A DNA stretch of 64,000 bases from Monosporascus cannonballus (lineage: Eukaryota; Ascomycota; Sordariomycetes; Xylariales). A program made the translations under genes and the position numbers. The notes beneath the pieces were generated by a model. That model searched no databases. It worked only from the letters and a program-made list of their open reading frames with translations, and was not told the origin of the DNA. Positions 12,433-23,194 of this stretch are shown piece by piece. The DNA is taken from positions 62,001-126,000 of the forward strand of contig QJNS01000167.1 in assembly GCA_004154925.1 (NCBI GenBank). The letters run 5' to 3'. Positions within the stretch are counted from its first letter, which is position 1. Each line of letters begins with the position of its first letter.

Positions 12433-13575
12433 TTAGGGATCCAGCTGGAAGAACCATAATAAGACATTGTTGATTAAGGCTATGTAAGTTGCACGCAAAG
12501 GCGGATTCCAAGCGCCCCACCCGACCAGCCCCGTTAGATACCGTACCATATCGAACCACACTCGGGTCTGCCGCCCCCCCCACCCCCCCCCCCCCCCCCC
12601 CACTCCGCCCTCGAGAGCGCCATGCGGTCCCAGGTGTCGTCGTAGCGGTACGCGGCCAGCAGGTTCAGGGGGACGTGGTTGTAGCGCTGGTCCCAGAGGC
12701 GGGCGTAGCGCATGCGGTAGGCGGCGAGGGCGCAGGCGGCGCCCCAGCAGCGCGCCGGCGACGAGGTCGCGGGCGTGGTGCGAGTGGTCGGCGACGAGCG
12801 AGGCGCACACGAGGTACGCGGCGAGGGGCGGCGCCAGCAGCGCCGCGAGCTTCCAGGCGGGCGCCTGCCGGGCGCCGCCGAGCGCCTTGAGCTTCGCGTT
12901 GAGGTACAGCGCCAGGAACCCCATGGCCACCCACAGCGCCGCCGCGTGCCCGCTGGGGAAGCTGGCCACGGCGTCCCCCTCGAGGCCCGCCCGCCGCGTG
13001 CACGCAGCCGTCGTGTGCATGACGCTGCCGTAGCCCGTGCCCGCCTGCTGCTGCGGGGAGAGGGCCGAGGGACCCGGCCGGCAGCGGTCGTAGAAGTGGG
13101 GGCGCAGGCCGCCGCAGATCCACTTGAGCGTCACCTGGGAGGTCGAGGCGCAGAGCAGAGCGGTGGCGAGGCCGAGCAGCGCGCCGTGCGCGTCCCAGAA
13201 GCTGCGGATGCGTATCTGGAGCAGCAGGATCACGGCGGCGGGGACGCCGACGGCGATGAGGCCGGTCGCCCAGTTGGGGATGATGCGGTCGCGGTAGAGG
13301 TACGCGTACTGGAGATCGGGGACGTGCCCTGGGATGACGGGGAAGAGGTGCGTCCTAGCCGGCGGTCGCGTGGCGATGGCGATGGCGAGGGCGCCGAGGA
13401 CGAGCAGCGAAAGGAGGTCCGGGGCGGCGAGCCTGAGCCACTCGCCGAAGGACGGCCGCCGGCCGATGGAGTACGGTCGGGGCGTCACCTAGTCCCTAGC
13501 GGACTTCACCGTCCCGGCGGTGGTATCGTTACCGATGCCGCTATCTTCTTGCTGGTGACTAGTGGGTTGAAACAT
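12433..13575 (-). pseudogene. PAP2-superfamily lipid phosphatase with an in-frame stop and a frameshift
   Basis: The protein resembles fungal PAP2 phosphatases (diacylglycerol-pyrophosphate/phosphatidate phosphatase type): several membrane segments, motif 1 K-x6-RP as 'KWICGGLRP', and motif 2 as 'FPSGHA'. The motif 3 region is 'SLVADHSHHARD', where the usual SR dipeptide is SL, as in some fungal paralogs. Two lesions are visible. First, an ATG at 13575 is in frame with the body but is separated from it by a TAG (13491-13489); the body itself has no ATG where it should start, only GTG at 13488. Second, after 'GALLG' the frame leaves the family pattern at a run of four C (12742-12745 on +). The +1 frame from there restores 'YRMRYARLWDQRYNHVPLN', typical of the family C-terminus. 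A poly-C tract (12583-12601) follows. An undetected upstream exon ending in CTAG could explain the first lesion; homopolymer miscalling could explain the second. Confidence 0.7.
12574..12601. repeat. Poly-C tract interrupted once (8 C, A, 19 C)
   Basis: Eight C, one A, then 19 C on the + strand, near the 3' end of the broken PAP2 gene, where it would encode polyglycine on the minus strand. Confidence 0.95.
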
Positions 13576-14199
13576 CGGGAGATAAATACGCGTATTGGTT
13601 GGTGGGGTTGGTTGGTTGGCCTAGGGATAATCGGATTTTGCTCTATGGTCTCTATTATAGCTGCTTAACGAGTGTTTAGCAAGGTAAGGACATCGGCACG
13701 GGTAGGCAAGTTTCGATTACTCGAACTATGGGTAGTAGGTGCTGTCTTTGGGTTTACGTATTATCCCCTTCCTCGAATGTGCTTTCCTGATGGAGCAATG
13801 GAGACTGTGTAATCCTGCCGCGTACTAACAGTGCCCCGATTGCTACTGTCGTATAGGTGAATCCTGGCTAGCCCCTGATAACCGCTGAGAGTCAGCGAAA
13901 ATGGCAGCATTGCCATGTCCCCTTTGCTCGAACTCCAACAAGGCATATGGGACGCGGAGCCCCTGAATTGGAGAAGAAAGAGGAGACTCGCGTTACTAAT
14001 TCTCAATGTAGGAAGTGCGGTTTCACGGGTTCCAGGTTTTTGCATTGAGTTGCCGTAAATGCCACGCAAGATTGAATATCCCTCGCATGGCCACTTCGCG
14101 AGGACCTAGTTCTTTGGGAAGAACGCAGAATATAAAGGAGGCCGGCTTCCTGGGCCTCGACACCGGTCCGAAATTACTAAGCTTCAACCAACCACCCGC
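13576..14199. other. Intergenic region between the PAP2-like gene and NOP2
   Basis: About 600 nt with no supported gene. It should contain the PAP2 promoter and the NOP2 3' untranslated region. Confidence 0.6.
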
Positions 14200-16632
14200 C
14201 TATGCCTTTTTCTTACTCTTGACCTTGCCGTTTGTCTTCTCGCTGACTTTGCCATTCGACTTCTCACCGACCTCCCCGTTCGCCTTCTCAGCAGTCTTAT
14301 CATTCGTTTTCTCAGTAGCCTTGCCGCTCGTCTTGCCGTCAGTCTTCCCGTTAGCAGTCTTGCTCTTGTCCAGCGCCCTGGGATCCAGACCGCGTCTCCT
14401 CATAGCGTTGCGCCTCGCCTTCTCCATGTACTGCTCGTCCTCTTCATCGTCGAAGCCGCCGAAGTCGTCGCTCTCCTGCCCGGGGACCTTCTCGTCGGCC
14501 GCGATCGGTGTCTTGTCGACGACCTCTTCTTCCTTCGGCGCGTGCGACTGCTCGACCTTGTCCTTCACAAGGTTGGCTGGCGTCGGGCCGATCTTCTGGA
14601 ACTTGGCGACGAAGAAACCGTCGACATTATAACTGGGTTCTTAAGTTAGTAACATCCTTCTGACGGAACCCGAGGATAAGATATGGTAGGTTAAGACGCA
14701 TGTTCAAGTGCCTAGAGAAACGAACGAGATTTGTCCTTAGGGGCGACTCACGTATGGGGGTAGTATCTCCTCGTCAAGCGCATGCTCGGGTCGAATTTCT
14801 TACCCATGAAGCTCGTGAAGCCCTCTTTGCCGAAGGGGAGGTCGGTAGATACGAGCTTGACGTTCGGCCTCTTGTTCAGGGCATACTGGACCACCTGCTC
14901 GTTCTCCTCGACTGTGACACTACACGTAGAGTAGACGAGGAACCCACCAGTCTTGCTGGCGTGGTTGACAGAGTCAATGGCGGCAAGGAGCAGCTGCTTC
15001 TGCGTGTGCGGCAGGACTATGAAGTCCTTCTCGGTCTTATTTGTCTTGACAGACGCGTCCTTAGCGATGACACCGGTACCTGAGCACGGAGCATCCAGCA
15101 GAACTCGATCAAAACCACCGATGACTTTCGGGAACGCTCGAGCATCGTAATTGCAGACAATGACGTTCCTGCAACCTAGTCTGTGGACGTTTCCGATAAG
15201 GCCTTTACTACGTGTCTTGGAGGGATCGTTGGCGAATATACACCCTTTATTCCTCATGAGTGCGGCCATGTGCGTGGTCTTTCCTCCGGGAGCGGAAGCC
15301 ATATCGAGCACACGCTCGCCCTCTTGCGGAGACAGGGCCATGACGGGAAGGAAAGAAGACGCTGCCTGTATGATGTAAAACCCGGCGAGATATTCAGGCG
15401 TCGCTCCTAGCGGGACTTGTGATTCGAAAACCTGAAGTCCAACCTTGGACCATTTGCCTACCGGTTCCAGGACAACTCCACCTGTGACATCTCGAGTTAG
15501 CAATTCCCTCTTCGAATAAAACTTTGGCACGTGCTTTAAGGAAGAGCATTCCACAAAACCAGCGATAGCTGGATTTCAGGATGCAAGGGTAAAAGAAGCT
15601 GGCGAGCAATAACACCAAGGACGACGTACGGTTTATGAGTGCCTGAGCTAGATCTCTGCGATGCGTCCGCAGCGTGTTTGTCCGGATAACAACAGGCCTC
15701 GCGGTCTCGTTGGCCTCGAAGAAGGCGAAGGCCTCTTTCGGCGGGAAGAGGTTGAGGAGCTTCCCGGCAAGGAACTCCGAGTACCCGTAGTAAGCGCATA
15801 TATCCTTTAATAACTGGTTGGTGTAGTCGGCCCTCGACGTCCCCTCCTCGGCCAGCTTGAAGTCGTCGAGCACCCGTATCGTCTCGTTGATCCGGTTACG
15901 CAGCAGCTGCAGGTCCGGGGCCAACAGGCCCTTCGTCTTGAGCGCCAGGTCCTCCTCCTCGTCCGCCAGGACGTGCGGCCGGTCGACGTCGATGTTGGTC
16001 TGTAACGCGGCCTCCTCGAGCTCGGCCTGAGCTTCCGCCTCCTCCCGCGCCCGCTGCTCGTCGAGCTTCCTGCTTAGGCCGGCAATATTCGCGGCTGTCA
16101 GCTTTTCCTCGGCGTCGGAGTCATCTTCGTCTTCAGAGAACATGGCCCTCTGCTGCGCGCCGCTGTCCGAATCATACACGGAGCCACCCGAGCCCAGGAA
16201 GTCGTCACCGAGTTCTCCCTCGCTCCCGCCCTCCTCGAGACCAGAGAACTCGTCCTCCATATCGGAGTCCCCGAAGCCTTCCCCGAGACCGTCGCTCATG
16301 TCCTCGTCATCGTCGGACTCCGGTTCCGGCTCAGGTCTCCGAGACTTGGATGTCGATCTCGAGCTGCTAGACGCGGCCTTTGCGCCATTGGGTTTCCCGT
16401 TCGCCGCCTTGGCGCCGCCGCCCGTCTTCGCCTTCCCTGCAGCCGCGCCGCTCGCCTTGGGCGCGGCAGCAGCAACAGCCTGGGAGCTACGCCTCCGCCT
16501 CTTCTTGCCCGGCGCTTGCTCAGCAGGAACGTCGTCGACGGGCAGGCCGGCCTTGCGCTTGAGCTTCGCAAAATGTTCTTCCGAAAGGGGCTCAGGCGGT
16601 CCCTGCTTCTTCATGCGGCGACCGACACCCAT
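14200..16632 (-). CDS. NOP2: NOP2, nucleolar 25S rRNA cytosine-C5 methyltransferase
   Basis: Three exons, 16632-15630, 15481-14752 and 14632-14200, give about 721 residues. Introns of 148 and 119 nt have GTACGT and GTGAGT donors and TTGCTAAC and TTACTAAC branch sites. Nop2 methylates a cytosine in large-subunit rRNA and is needed for 60S biogenesis in the nucleolus. The N-terminus is Lys/Arg- and acid-rich with nucleolar-type charge blocks. The SAM-binding motif is 'DMASAPGGKT' near residues 394-403. The two hallmark cysteines are in 'DAPCSGTG' (about 467) and 'YSTCSV' (about 521). The C-terminus beyond the catalytic domain is a lysine-rich degenerate repeat (units like NGKTDGKT, EKTNDKTA). 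It is head to head with GET5, 494 bp apart. Confidence 0.95.
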
Positions 16633-17126
16633 CTTGCTTCCGGTTGAAGGTTGACGGGCTCTGCAGTCGAGAAAGCTGGTGTTTGATGGGTGGGTAAGAA
16701 AGCAGGTAGATGGCAGTGCCCTTCGCAGAGTCGACTTCAGCGATAACGAAAATAAAATAGGGTCCCGCCCGTCTCGAACTTTTTTTTGGTCGCGATAAGC
16801 TGATAGTGGAATCGGCCCCACTCTTGGTCCCTTCCTTCCTGAAGGAGATCGTGGCTCTACGAAGTACCATAGTAACGATATTTGAACAAGCCATGAGCAC
16901 CAGCCACAAAAGGTGGGATGTCTGTGGCGCTGCTGTACGTACTAGTTGATCTGCGATGCGGGACAAAAACCGTCACGGACTTTGGAACAGTGCAGAAGAA
17001 CAGACACACCTCACACTTTGTACGCAACAATCGCAAAAGAAATCCGCATTCCGCTATCTTACTCTACCCTCCTCCACCGTCGGCGCTCGGACTACCTACC
17101 AGCAGAGAAAGCCCGCAGGAGACAAG
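16633..17126. promoter_or_regulatory. Shared divergent promoter region of NOP2 and GET5
   Basis: The two start codons face away from each other across 494 bp, so the segment must hold both promoters and 5' leaders. I see no element I can name with confidence. Confidence 0.6.
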
Positions 17127-17958
17127 ATGACGGAAGTCAGCTTCGCGCAGTCCTTCCTCGCGATACTGGACTCGCGTCCCGTGAAGCTCTCCCCGGATCA
17201 CGTCGAGGATCCGAGGAGCTACCCGGCACGAAGCGCCGTACGTCTCGCCACCCCCCTTCCCCATTTGCCCTTCCAATTCCCATTTTCCCTTTACGTGCGC
17301 ACCCCTGTCTGATAAGCTAGGATGTCAGGTCCCTTAGCTAACATGCGCATCACGCACCAAACAGTACACGCTCCCCAAGATGCCCCGACCGATGAGCAAG
17401 CGGCGCTCCGCCGCGGCGCCCGCGGCGCCGGGCCAGGAGCCCGCCGTGGCCGTGTCGGTGCGCCCGCTGCAGCGGAACCACCCGGCCTTCCCCCCGGACG
17501 CGGCGCTGCGACTGCCGGGGGCGCAGACGCGCGGCACACCGCTGCTCGACGTCAAGGCGGCCGTGGCGGCCGCGACGGGGATCCCCGCGGACCGGCTGAA
17601 GCTGCTGCACAAGCGGCGGCCTGTGTCCGACACCAAGGTGCTCGGGGATCTCCTCGGTGCCGCCGGGGACGGCGAGATGGCCGTCGAGCTCTCGGTCATG
17701 GTCATGGGGGGTGGTGGTGCCGCTACGGCTGCGACGAATACTGCTGCTTCTCCTGCTGCTGGTGGCGGTGCTGATGATAACACGGACGACAAGACGGCCG
17801 AGGTGGTCGCACAGGGTGGGCCCAGCGGTGCCGATGTCCTGGGTACGCCCGTGTTCTGGGACGATCTCAGGGGGTTCCTGTTGCAGCGGGTGCGGGACGA
17901 GAGGTTGGCCGGGGAGCTGTCAGAGACCTTCCAGGCGGCCTGGAAGGCGAAGCGGTGA
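17127..17958 (+). CDS. GET5: Get5/Mdy2-like ubiquitin-like protein of the GET pathway
   Basis: Two exons, 17127-17237 and 17365-17958, encode about 234 residues; the 127-nt intron has a GTACGT donor, a TTAGCTAACAT branch site and a CAG acceptor. Get5 bridges Get4 and Sgt2 to hand tail-anchored proteins to Get3. The N-terminal 37 residues ('SFAQSFLAILDSRPVKL', 'DPRSYPAR') fit the Get4-binding region. A ubiquitin-like domain follows (about residues 55-130; 'LLDVKAAVAAATGIPADRLK', 'LLHKRRPVSDTKVL'). After a low-complexity Ala/Gly linker, the C-terminus 'FWDDLRGFLLQRV' resembles the Get5 homodimerisation domain. Exon 2 is very GC-rich in the linker. Confidence 0.85.
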
Positions 17959-18463
17959 CGGCTGTGGCGCCGCCGTGATAGTGAAGAAAGCCATAGTGTT
18001 TTGTTGGCACAGACGCCGAATACGTAACGATTGTAACGAATAGATCACGAAATCGAGTCACCCGCTCTAATGCGTAAAAAGCAACAGCCGTGAGAATGAA
18101 TAGCGCAAAAGAGGGGACATCGACTGAAGGGGGCGGTACGGCAGGGAATGCTCTCTACATTCCTATGATTTTTAGTGTGTGCGGTGTAGCGTGCAGTATC
18201 AGGAGTGTGTACCCCTGGCTAACATTAAATCGGGAAATCCATGTCACGTCTCTCTAAGCAAAGCGACCAAACTACCCTCCCCCATTCTTCATTTTGACTA
18301 GAAGAGCGCCCACCGCTCGTTGGCCTTGGCAGTTTTCGTAAAGCGTCGTGACCTCAACAGCTCGGGCCTCCTGCTGATCTAGCATCACAACGACCCCCTT
18401 CCGCTGCTCTCCAACCCTCACTCTCGCGGACTCCCTCTTGGACGTGGCGGCAGGTTGACGGGT
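17959..18463. other. Convergent intergenic region between GET5 and cofilin
   Basis: About 500 nt between two convergent genes, so mainly 3' untranslated regions and terminators. No coding signal. Confidence 0.65.
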
Positions 18464-19364
18464 TTAACCGGCCAGGCCCTTGCTCACCACCTTCAGTACT
18501 GTGTCGTATTCGATATCGTCCTGGTCGTTGGCCTGCAGTTCAGTGGCGATCCCGTTGAGGGATCTCTTGAGGGCCTCCTTGGAGGAGGCGTAGACCATTT
18601 TGGCCTGCTCGTGGGTTAGCCAGGTTGTTGGACGCTGTTGGCGAGCGGATACAGGAAATTACAGACCATGACGCCAGCATCATCAGGCGACCAGGCGATG
18701 AAGGTGATCTTGTTTCTGTACGTTATCAGTATTGCGCCGACGTCTTCTTATGTTAGCGACGTCTACCAACCGTGAACCCTCTCCGCTGGCCAGTGCATAC
18801 TCGAAGTCGTAGACGGCGTATCTGGGACCCTTGCCTACGGAACCCTGGTGTACGAGGGTTGGTTAGACTGAGTGACGGTGGTGGATCCCGTACCCGCACC
18901 CTGGCTGGCGCAAGCGGTGTGTAGAGATGCTTACAGTCTTGCTCTTGGTGGTAGCGTTCATGAGCTTCTCACGGAAGTTCTCCCATTCCTTGTCCGGGGA
19001 GGCCTCCTCGACGACGATCTCCCGGTTGTCGTCCGACAGCTTGAAGATGATGTACTTGTACTTCTTCGCAAGCTTGAGGTCGTTGAAGGCAGTTATGCAC
19101 TCCTGCGAGACGGTGGCTCTGACGAGACATGCAGCGTCAGCTTGGCGTCTCTAACACTTTCAAAGACCGCCGCGATGGCACTCTTTCTTGGTCAGGCGAA
19201 GATGGGAAAAGTTATGGGCGCGGACAAGGTCGAAAGGCGCGCAAGAGTGATGTATAGCAGTTATACGGAGGAGTATTGGATACGAACCCTGATTGAGACT
19301 ACGCGGAAATGTACACCATTAGCAGACAACTTGAAAATCTTCCCTAAAACTGACGGCTTACCAT
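18464..19364 (-). CDS. COF1: Cofilin (ADF/cofilin actin-depolymerising factor)
   Basis: Four exons are secure: 19118-18935, 18844-18771, 18715-18667 and 18604-18464 (stop TAA). Together they encode 149 residues in continuous frame starting at ATVSQEC. Cofilin severs and recycles actin filaments. Family signatures include '[20 protein letters not shown]', '[17 protein letters not shown]', '[15 protein letters not shown]' and '[16 protein letters not shown]', and the length is normal. The last intron has an unusual GTCTGT donor and the second a GTTGGT donor. The first exon is unresolved: frame requires 3n+2 nt before 19118. The best-looking start is the ATG at 19364 (context CCGCCACAATG), immediately followed by GTAAGC, but plain splicing from it is out of phase with the CAG acceptor at 19119. 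An ATG at 19319 followed by GTGTAC would be in phase but has a weak context. Confidence 0.9.
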
Positions 19365-20532
19365 TGTGGCGGTATATGCTGCTGCTGCTGCTGGACTGCA
19401 ACGAAAGTGAAGAACAGAAATCAACTGCGACGTGGGTCTATCAGCGGGGTCAAAGAGCAAAAAAGGAATACAGATATGGTGGTAGATAAAGCTGCGATTA
19501 GGGATCCAGTAAGTTCGGGTTCATCGGGTTGAAGGGCCAAAACTAACATGAACAGGAGTGTGTTTCTGCAACTTCTTTCCTGCTGATTATTGAGTTTGCG
19601 GTAAAAGGGGGTGGGTGGTGATGAGCGGAAAGAAAGAAGGTTATTATTTTAGTGTGGCCGCGCTATTACGCACTTTGGGAGAGAGATGGAAATGGAGGGG
19701 GGGCTCCAAGTGTCGGGTGGGGCTTTATCTTGGTCGAAATGCAAAGCCTCTCTCAGAGCCTTGGTGGGGTGACGGCAGCAAAAGCTCAAGTTTACATGGG
19801 TACCTAGTACACTTTGGACATTGTATGTATACTGGATTTTGGCATTGGTAACACAATGGCTTAGTGGTGCTTTTAGTGGTGTTTTGGTACGCCTGTTGGC
19901 CCCGAGATCAGTGCTTTATCCCTGCCTGATTTGTCCGATCACAGCCTCCCGCTGTTACGGCGTTAACGGGTAGAACTGGGCAGATTGGGCTCACCAATCT
20001 TGTACGTGGGTTGCTCCTAGTTAAAGTACTCAATGCTGCACACGCCACTTTGTATGTACAGTTGCTTGCTACCTACTCTCCGGATTGACACGTGACCATA
20101 AAGGTTGGGCTGAGTGAGATGTGTGGTTCATTGTCCCTTTTCTTGTTGCCTTCCTGTGTAGCCCCAGGGAACCGTCAGACGTGCCCCCTAACCAAATGTA
20201 GGAGGACATCAGCCAGAAACATTTCCGGAGGCAGCAATGACTATAAGCCATGGTAAAGACAAGATTGCGATCGGACGAGTGCGAATTTATGTATTGTCAT
20301 TGACCTTAAGGCACGTAAGGTAGGTAGCTCTATTTTATACAAGTGTTATACAACGCCGCCTGGTATCAAACATGAACCATGATAGTAAGTGGTAGGTGGT
20401 AGGGGAGGGGAGAGATATGTTACATGCAAGCGGGCCACATTCATCATCCATCATAACACCGAAGCCAGATATGCTCCATATCCCACGCTTTTGATACAAG
20501 AGAAAACATTAAACCTCTCACGGGTACGTATT
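19365..20532. other. Intergenic region between cofilin and HSP60
   Basis: About 1.2 kb: cofilin promoter/leader on the left and HSP60 3' region on the right. A CTG trinucleotide run lies at about 19379-19393. Open frames here have no recognisable content. Confidence 0.6.
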
Positions 20533-22455
20533 TTACATCATACCCATGCCTCCCATTCCGCCCATGCCGCCCATGCCGCCGCCCATGCCGCCGGCGGGCT
20601 TCTCCTCGGGCGCCTCGACGATGGCAACCTCGGTGGTGCCCAGAAGCGATGCGACACCGCTGGCATCGACCAGACCAGTCCGGACGACCTTAAGGGGGTC
20701 GAGGATACCGGCCTGGATCATGTCCACGTACTCGCCCTTGGCGCTGTCGAAGCCCTTGTTGAAGTCGCTGCCGTACTCGTCGATGAGCTTGCCAACGATG
20801 ACAGAGCCCTCCATGCCGGCGTTCTCGATAATGGTCCGTGCGGGGCGAGTGATGGCATTCTTGACGATGCTGACACCGAGCTGCTGGTCGAAATTGGTGG
20901 GCTTGACGTCCTTGAGCGCTTGGCTCGAGGCCTTGAGCAGAGCGGTACCACCACCGGGCAGGATACCCTCCTCGACGGCAGCGCGGGTGGCGTTCAGAGC
21001 GTCGACGAATCGATCCTTCTTCTCGCCGACCTCGACCTCGGAAGCGCCGCCGACCTTGATAACGGCAACACCACCAGAGAGCTTAGCAAGCCGCTCTTGC
21101 AGCTTCTCCTTCTCGTAGTCGGACGTGCTAGGGTCAGCCATGACACCCCGGATCTGTTCGCACCGCTGCGCGATGGCGTCCCGGCTGCCCTCGCCGTTAA
21201 GAATGATGGTATCCTCCTTAGTGATGGTGATGGAACCGGTGGAGCCGAGCATGTCGGGCGTCGCCTTCTCCAGCTTGATGTCGAGCTCATCCGTGAAGAC
21301 GGTACCGTTGGTGAGGACGGCGATGTCGCCAAGGATGGACTTCCGGTTGTCGCCGAAGCCGGGGGCCTTGACGGCGGCGACTTGGAGCTGGCCTCGGAGC
21401 TTGTTGAGAATGCAGACGGCCAAGGCCTCACCATCAATATCTTCGGCAATGATGACGAGAGGTCGACGCTGTTGAGTCGACGCCTCAAGGGCGGGAATGA
21501 TGTCCTGGACAGCAGAGATCTTCTTCTCAGAGAGCAGAATCAGGGGCTTCTCGAACTCAACCTTCTGCGACTTGGTGTCGGTGATGAAGTAAGGCGAGAC
21601 GAAGCCTCGGTCGAATCGCATACCCTCGGTGACCTCCAACTCATCGTTCAGGGTCTTACCCTCCTTGACTGTGATAACACCCTCCTTGCCGACCTTCTCC
21701 ATAGCGCTGGCAATCAGCTTACCAATGTGGGTGTCTCCGTTAGCACTGATGGTGGCGACCTGGGCGACCTCCTCGCTCGTGGTAATGTCCCTCTTGTTCT
21801 TCTGGAGGTACTCGACAACAGCTTCGACAGCGGCTTGCGTACCGCGTCGCAGGTCCATGGGGTTACAGCCGGCAGCAACGTTCTTGACAGTCTCGGCGAA
21901 GATGGCTCGGGCAAGGACGGTAGCGCTAGTAGTACCATCACCAGCAGACTCATTCGTTTTTGATGCGACGTCTTGCACTAATCTGGCACCCAGGTTCTCA
22001 AATTTGTCTTGCAGGCTGATAGCCTTAGCGACGGTGACACCGTCTACTTCTCGTTAGTAATTGTGCCGGAATTGGAGTTAGTGATCCTGGAATGAACACT
22101 GGACATACCCTTCGTAATCTTTGGCGAGCCATAGCTCGACTCGATCAGGACATTCCGTCCCTTAGGACCGAGCGTTGTGGCAACGGCCTTGGCGAGTGTC
22201 TCGACACCAGCGAGCAGAGCAGCTCTGCCCTCGACACCAAACTTCAGCTCCTACAGCACAAAGCCGGGTACGTTAGCATTCTTGAAGCCAGACATAGGAC
22301 ATACAGACTAGAAACGTGCACATCGGTTCTAGGTAGCTGCTTACCTTGTGGGCAAATCGAAGCTGCTGCGAAAGACCGGCACCGGCTCGATACTTAACGG
22401 AAGCGGCATTGGACAGGACGGAGGCCCTCGCCCGGGATGAAAGTGCGCGCTGCAT
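20533..22455 (-). CDS. HSP60: Mitochondrial chaperonin Hsp60 (GroEL family)
   Basis: Three exons, 22455-22345, 22250-22109 and 22043-20533, give about 587 residues. Introns of 94 and 65 nt have GTAAGC and GTATGT donors; the second has an ATTACTAACG branch. Hsp60 forms the matrix folding chamber. Exon 1 is a basic, Ser/Ala-rich mitochondrial targeting sequence ([14 protein letters not shown]) ending near 'RFAHK'. Exon 2 starts at ELKFGVEGR, the usual mature N-terminus, and includes '[10 protein letters not shown]'. Exon 3 has '[16 protein letters not shown]' (ATP site), '[13 protein letters not shown]' and the Gly-Met-rich tail typical of Hsp60. A long antisense open frame (20389-21963) is only a codon-bias shadow. 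Confidence 0.97.
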
Positions 22456-23194
22456 TACGATTGTCGTATGTAAAGATGAATGGAAAGGGAAGAGAGAGAA
22501 TACAGAGAAGAAGGAGATGCCGCCGCAGAGAGGAGGGAATCCAACGGGGGGAGAGGGTGAATTACTTGGGAAAATCTGGCGGGGGTTCTGTATGTGGTTG
22601 GCGATTTGCTTTTGAAGCTCTCACTTCAGAAAATTTGGTCGTGACGGAGCAATCGGCCAAAAGCCGAGGTACTTGCAGCTAGCCGATTGGGGTATGGTCC
22701 CTCATAGCTTTAGAAAATCGTAGAACTTCAAGCTCAAAGTCTCGAACTCTTGGCATCAATCTTTCTTTTACCTTTTATGATTGGCCCCAGTTGGCCGTTA
22801 TGCGCTTGTTGTGTAGAATGTATAGGTAGTCCTGATGCCTAGGACATGGATATGTTACATGAGGCAATTGTGTAGCCCAGGTAGGCAACAACAGCACCTG
22901 TGACGTTGTGGTTCCAGGTACCATTGTGAACACATACAGAAAGGAAACACCTGTGCTAACCCCTGTGAGGGGGTACAACATGTAAGAGGGGCCCCTCAGG
23001 ATTCAGCTGCTGATCAATCAACATTTGCACAAGAAGGAAAAGCTGTAGAAGCGGTGCTGGTTCAGTTCCGGAGTTTGGGACTTGTGCTAACGCCGTTCTC
23101 CGACGTATACGAAGGAGCTCATCTCCATCAATTTCATGTAGTCAGTCACAAAACAAAATAATACCAATTACCTAGTAGTCGAGAAGCCTGTGCC
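22456..23194. promoter_or_regulatory. Divergent region upstream of HSP60 and the SDR gene
   Basis: About 740 nt between two divergently transcribed genes, so both promoters lie here. I looked for a canonical heat-shock element (alternating nGAAn units with 2-nt spacing) and found only imperfect TTC/GAA clusters around 22610-22635. Confidence 0.5.

Noticed and set aside
12775..13668. 297-codon open frame on the + strand over the PAP2 gene
   Set aside because: Very GC-rich antisense shadow; Arg/Gly/Glu-rich translation with no family features.
20389..21963. 524-codon open frame on the + strand
   Set aside because: It is exactly antisense to the HSP60 coding exon and has no domain; codon bias of HSP60 keeps the opposite strand open.
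22600..22640. Possible heat-shock element upstream of HSP60
   Set aside because: TTC and GAA units are present but with 1-nt rather than 2-nt spacing, so no canonical nGAAnnTTCn is seen.
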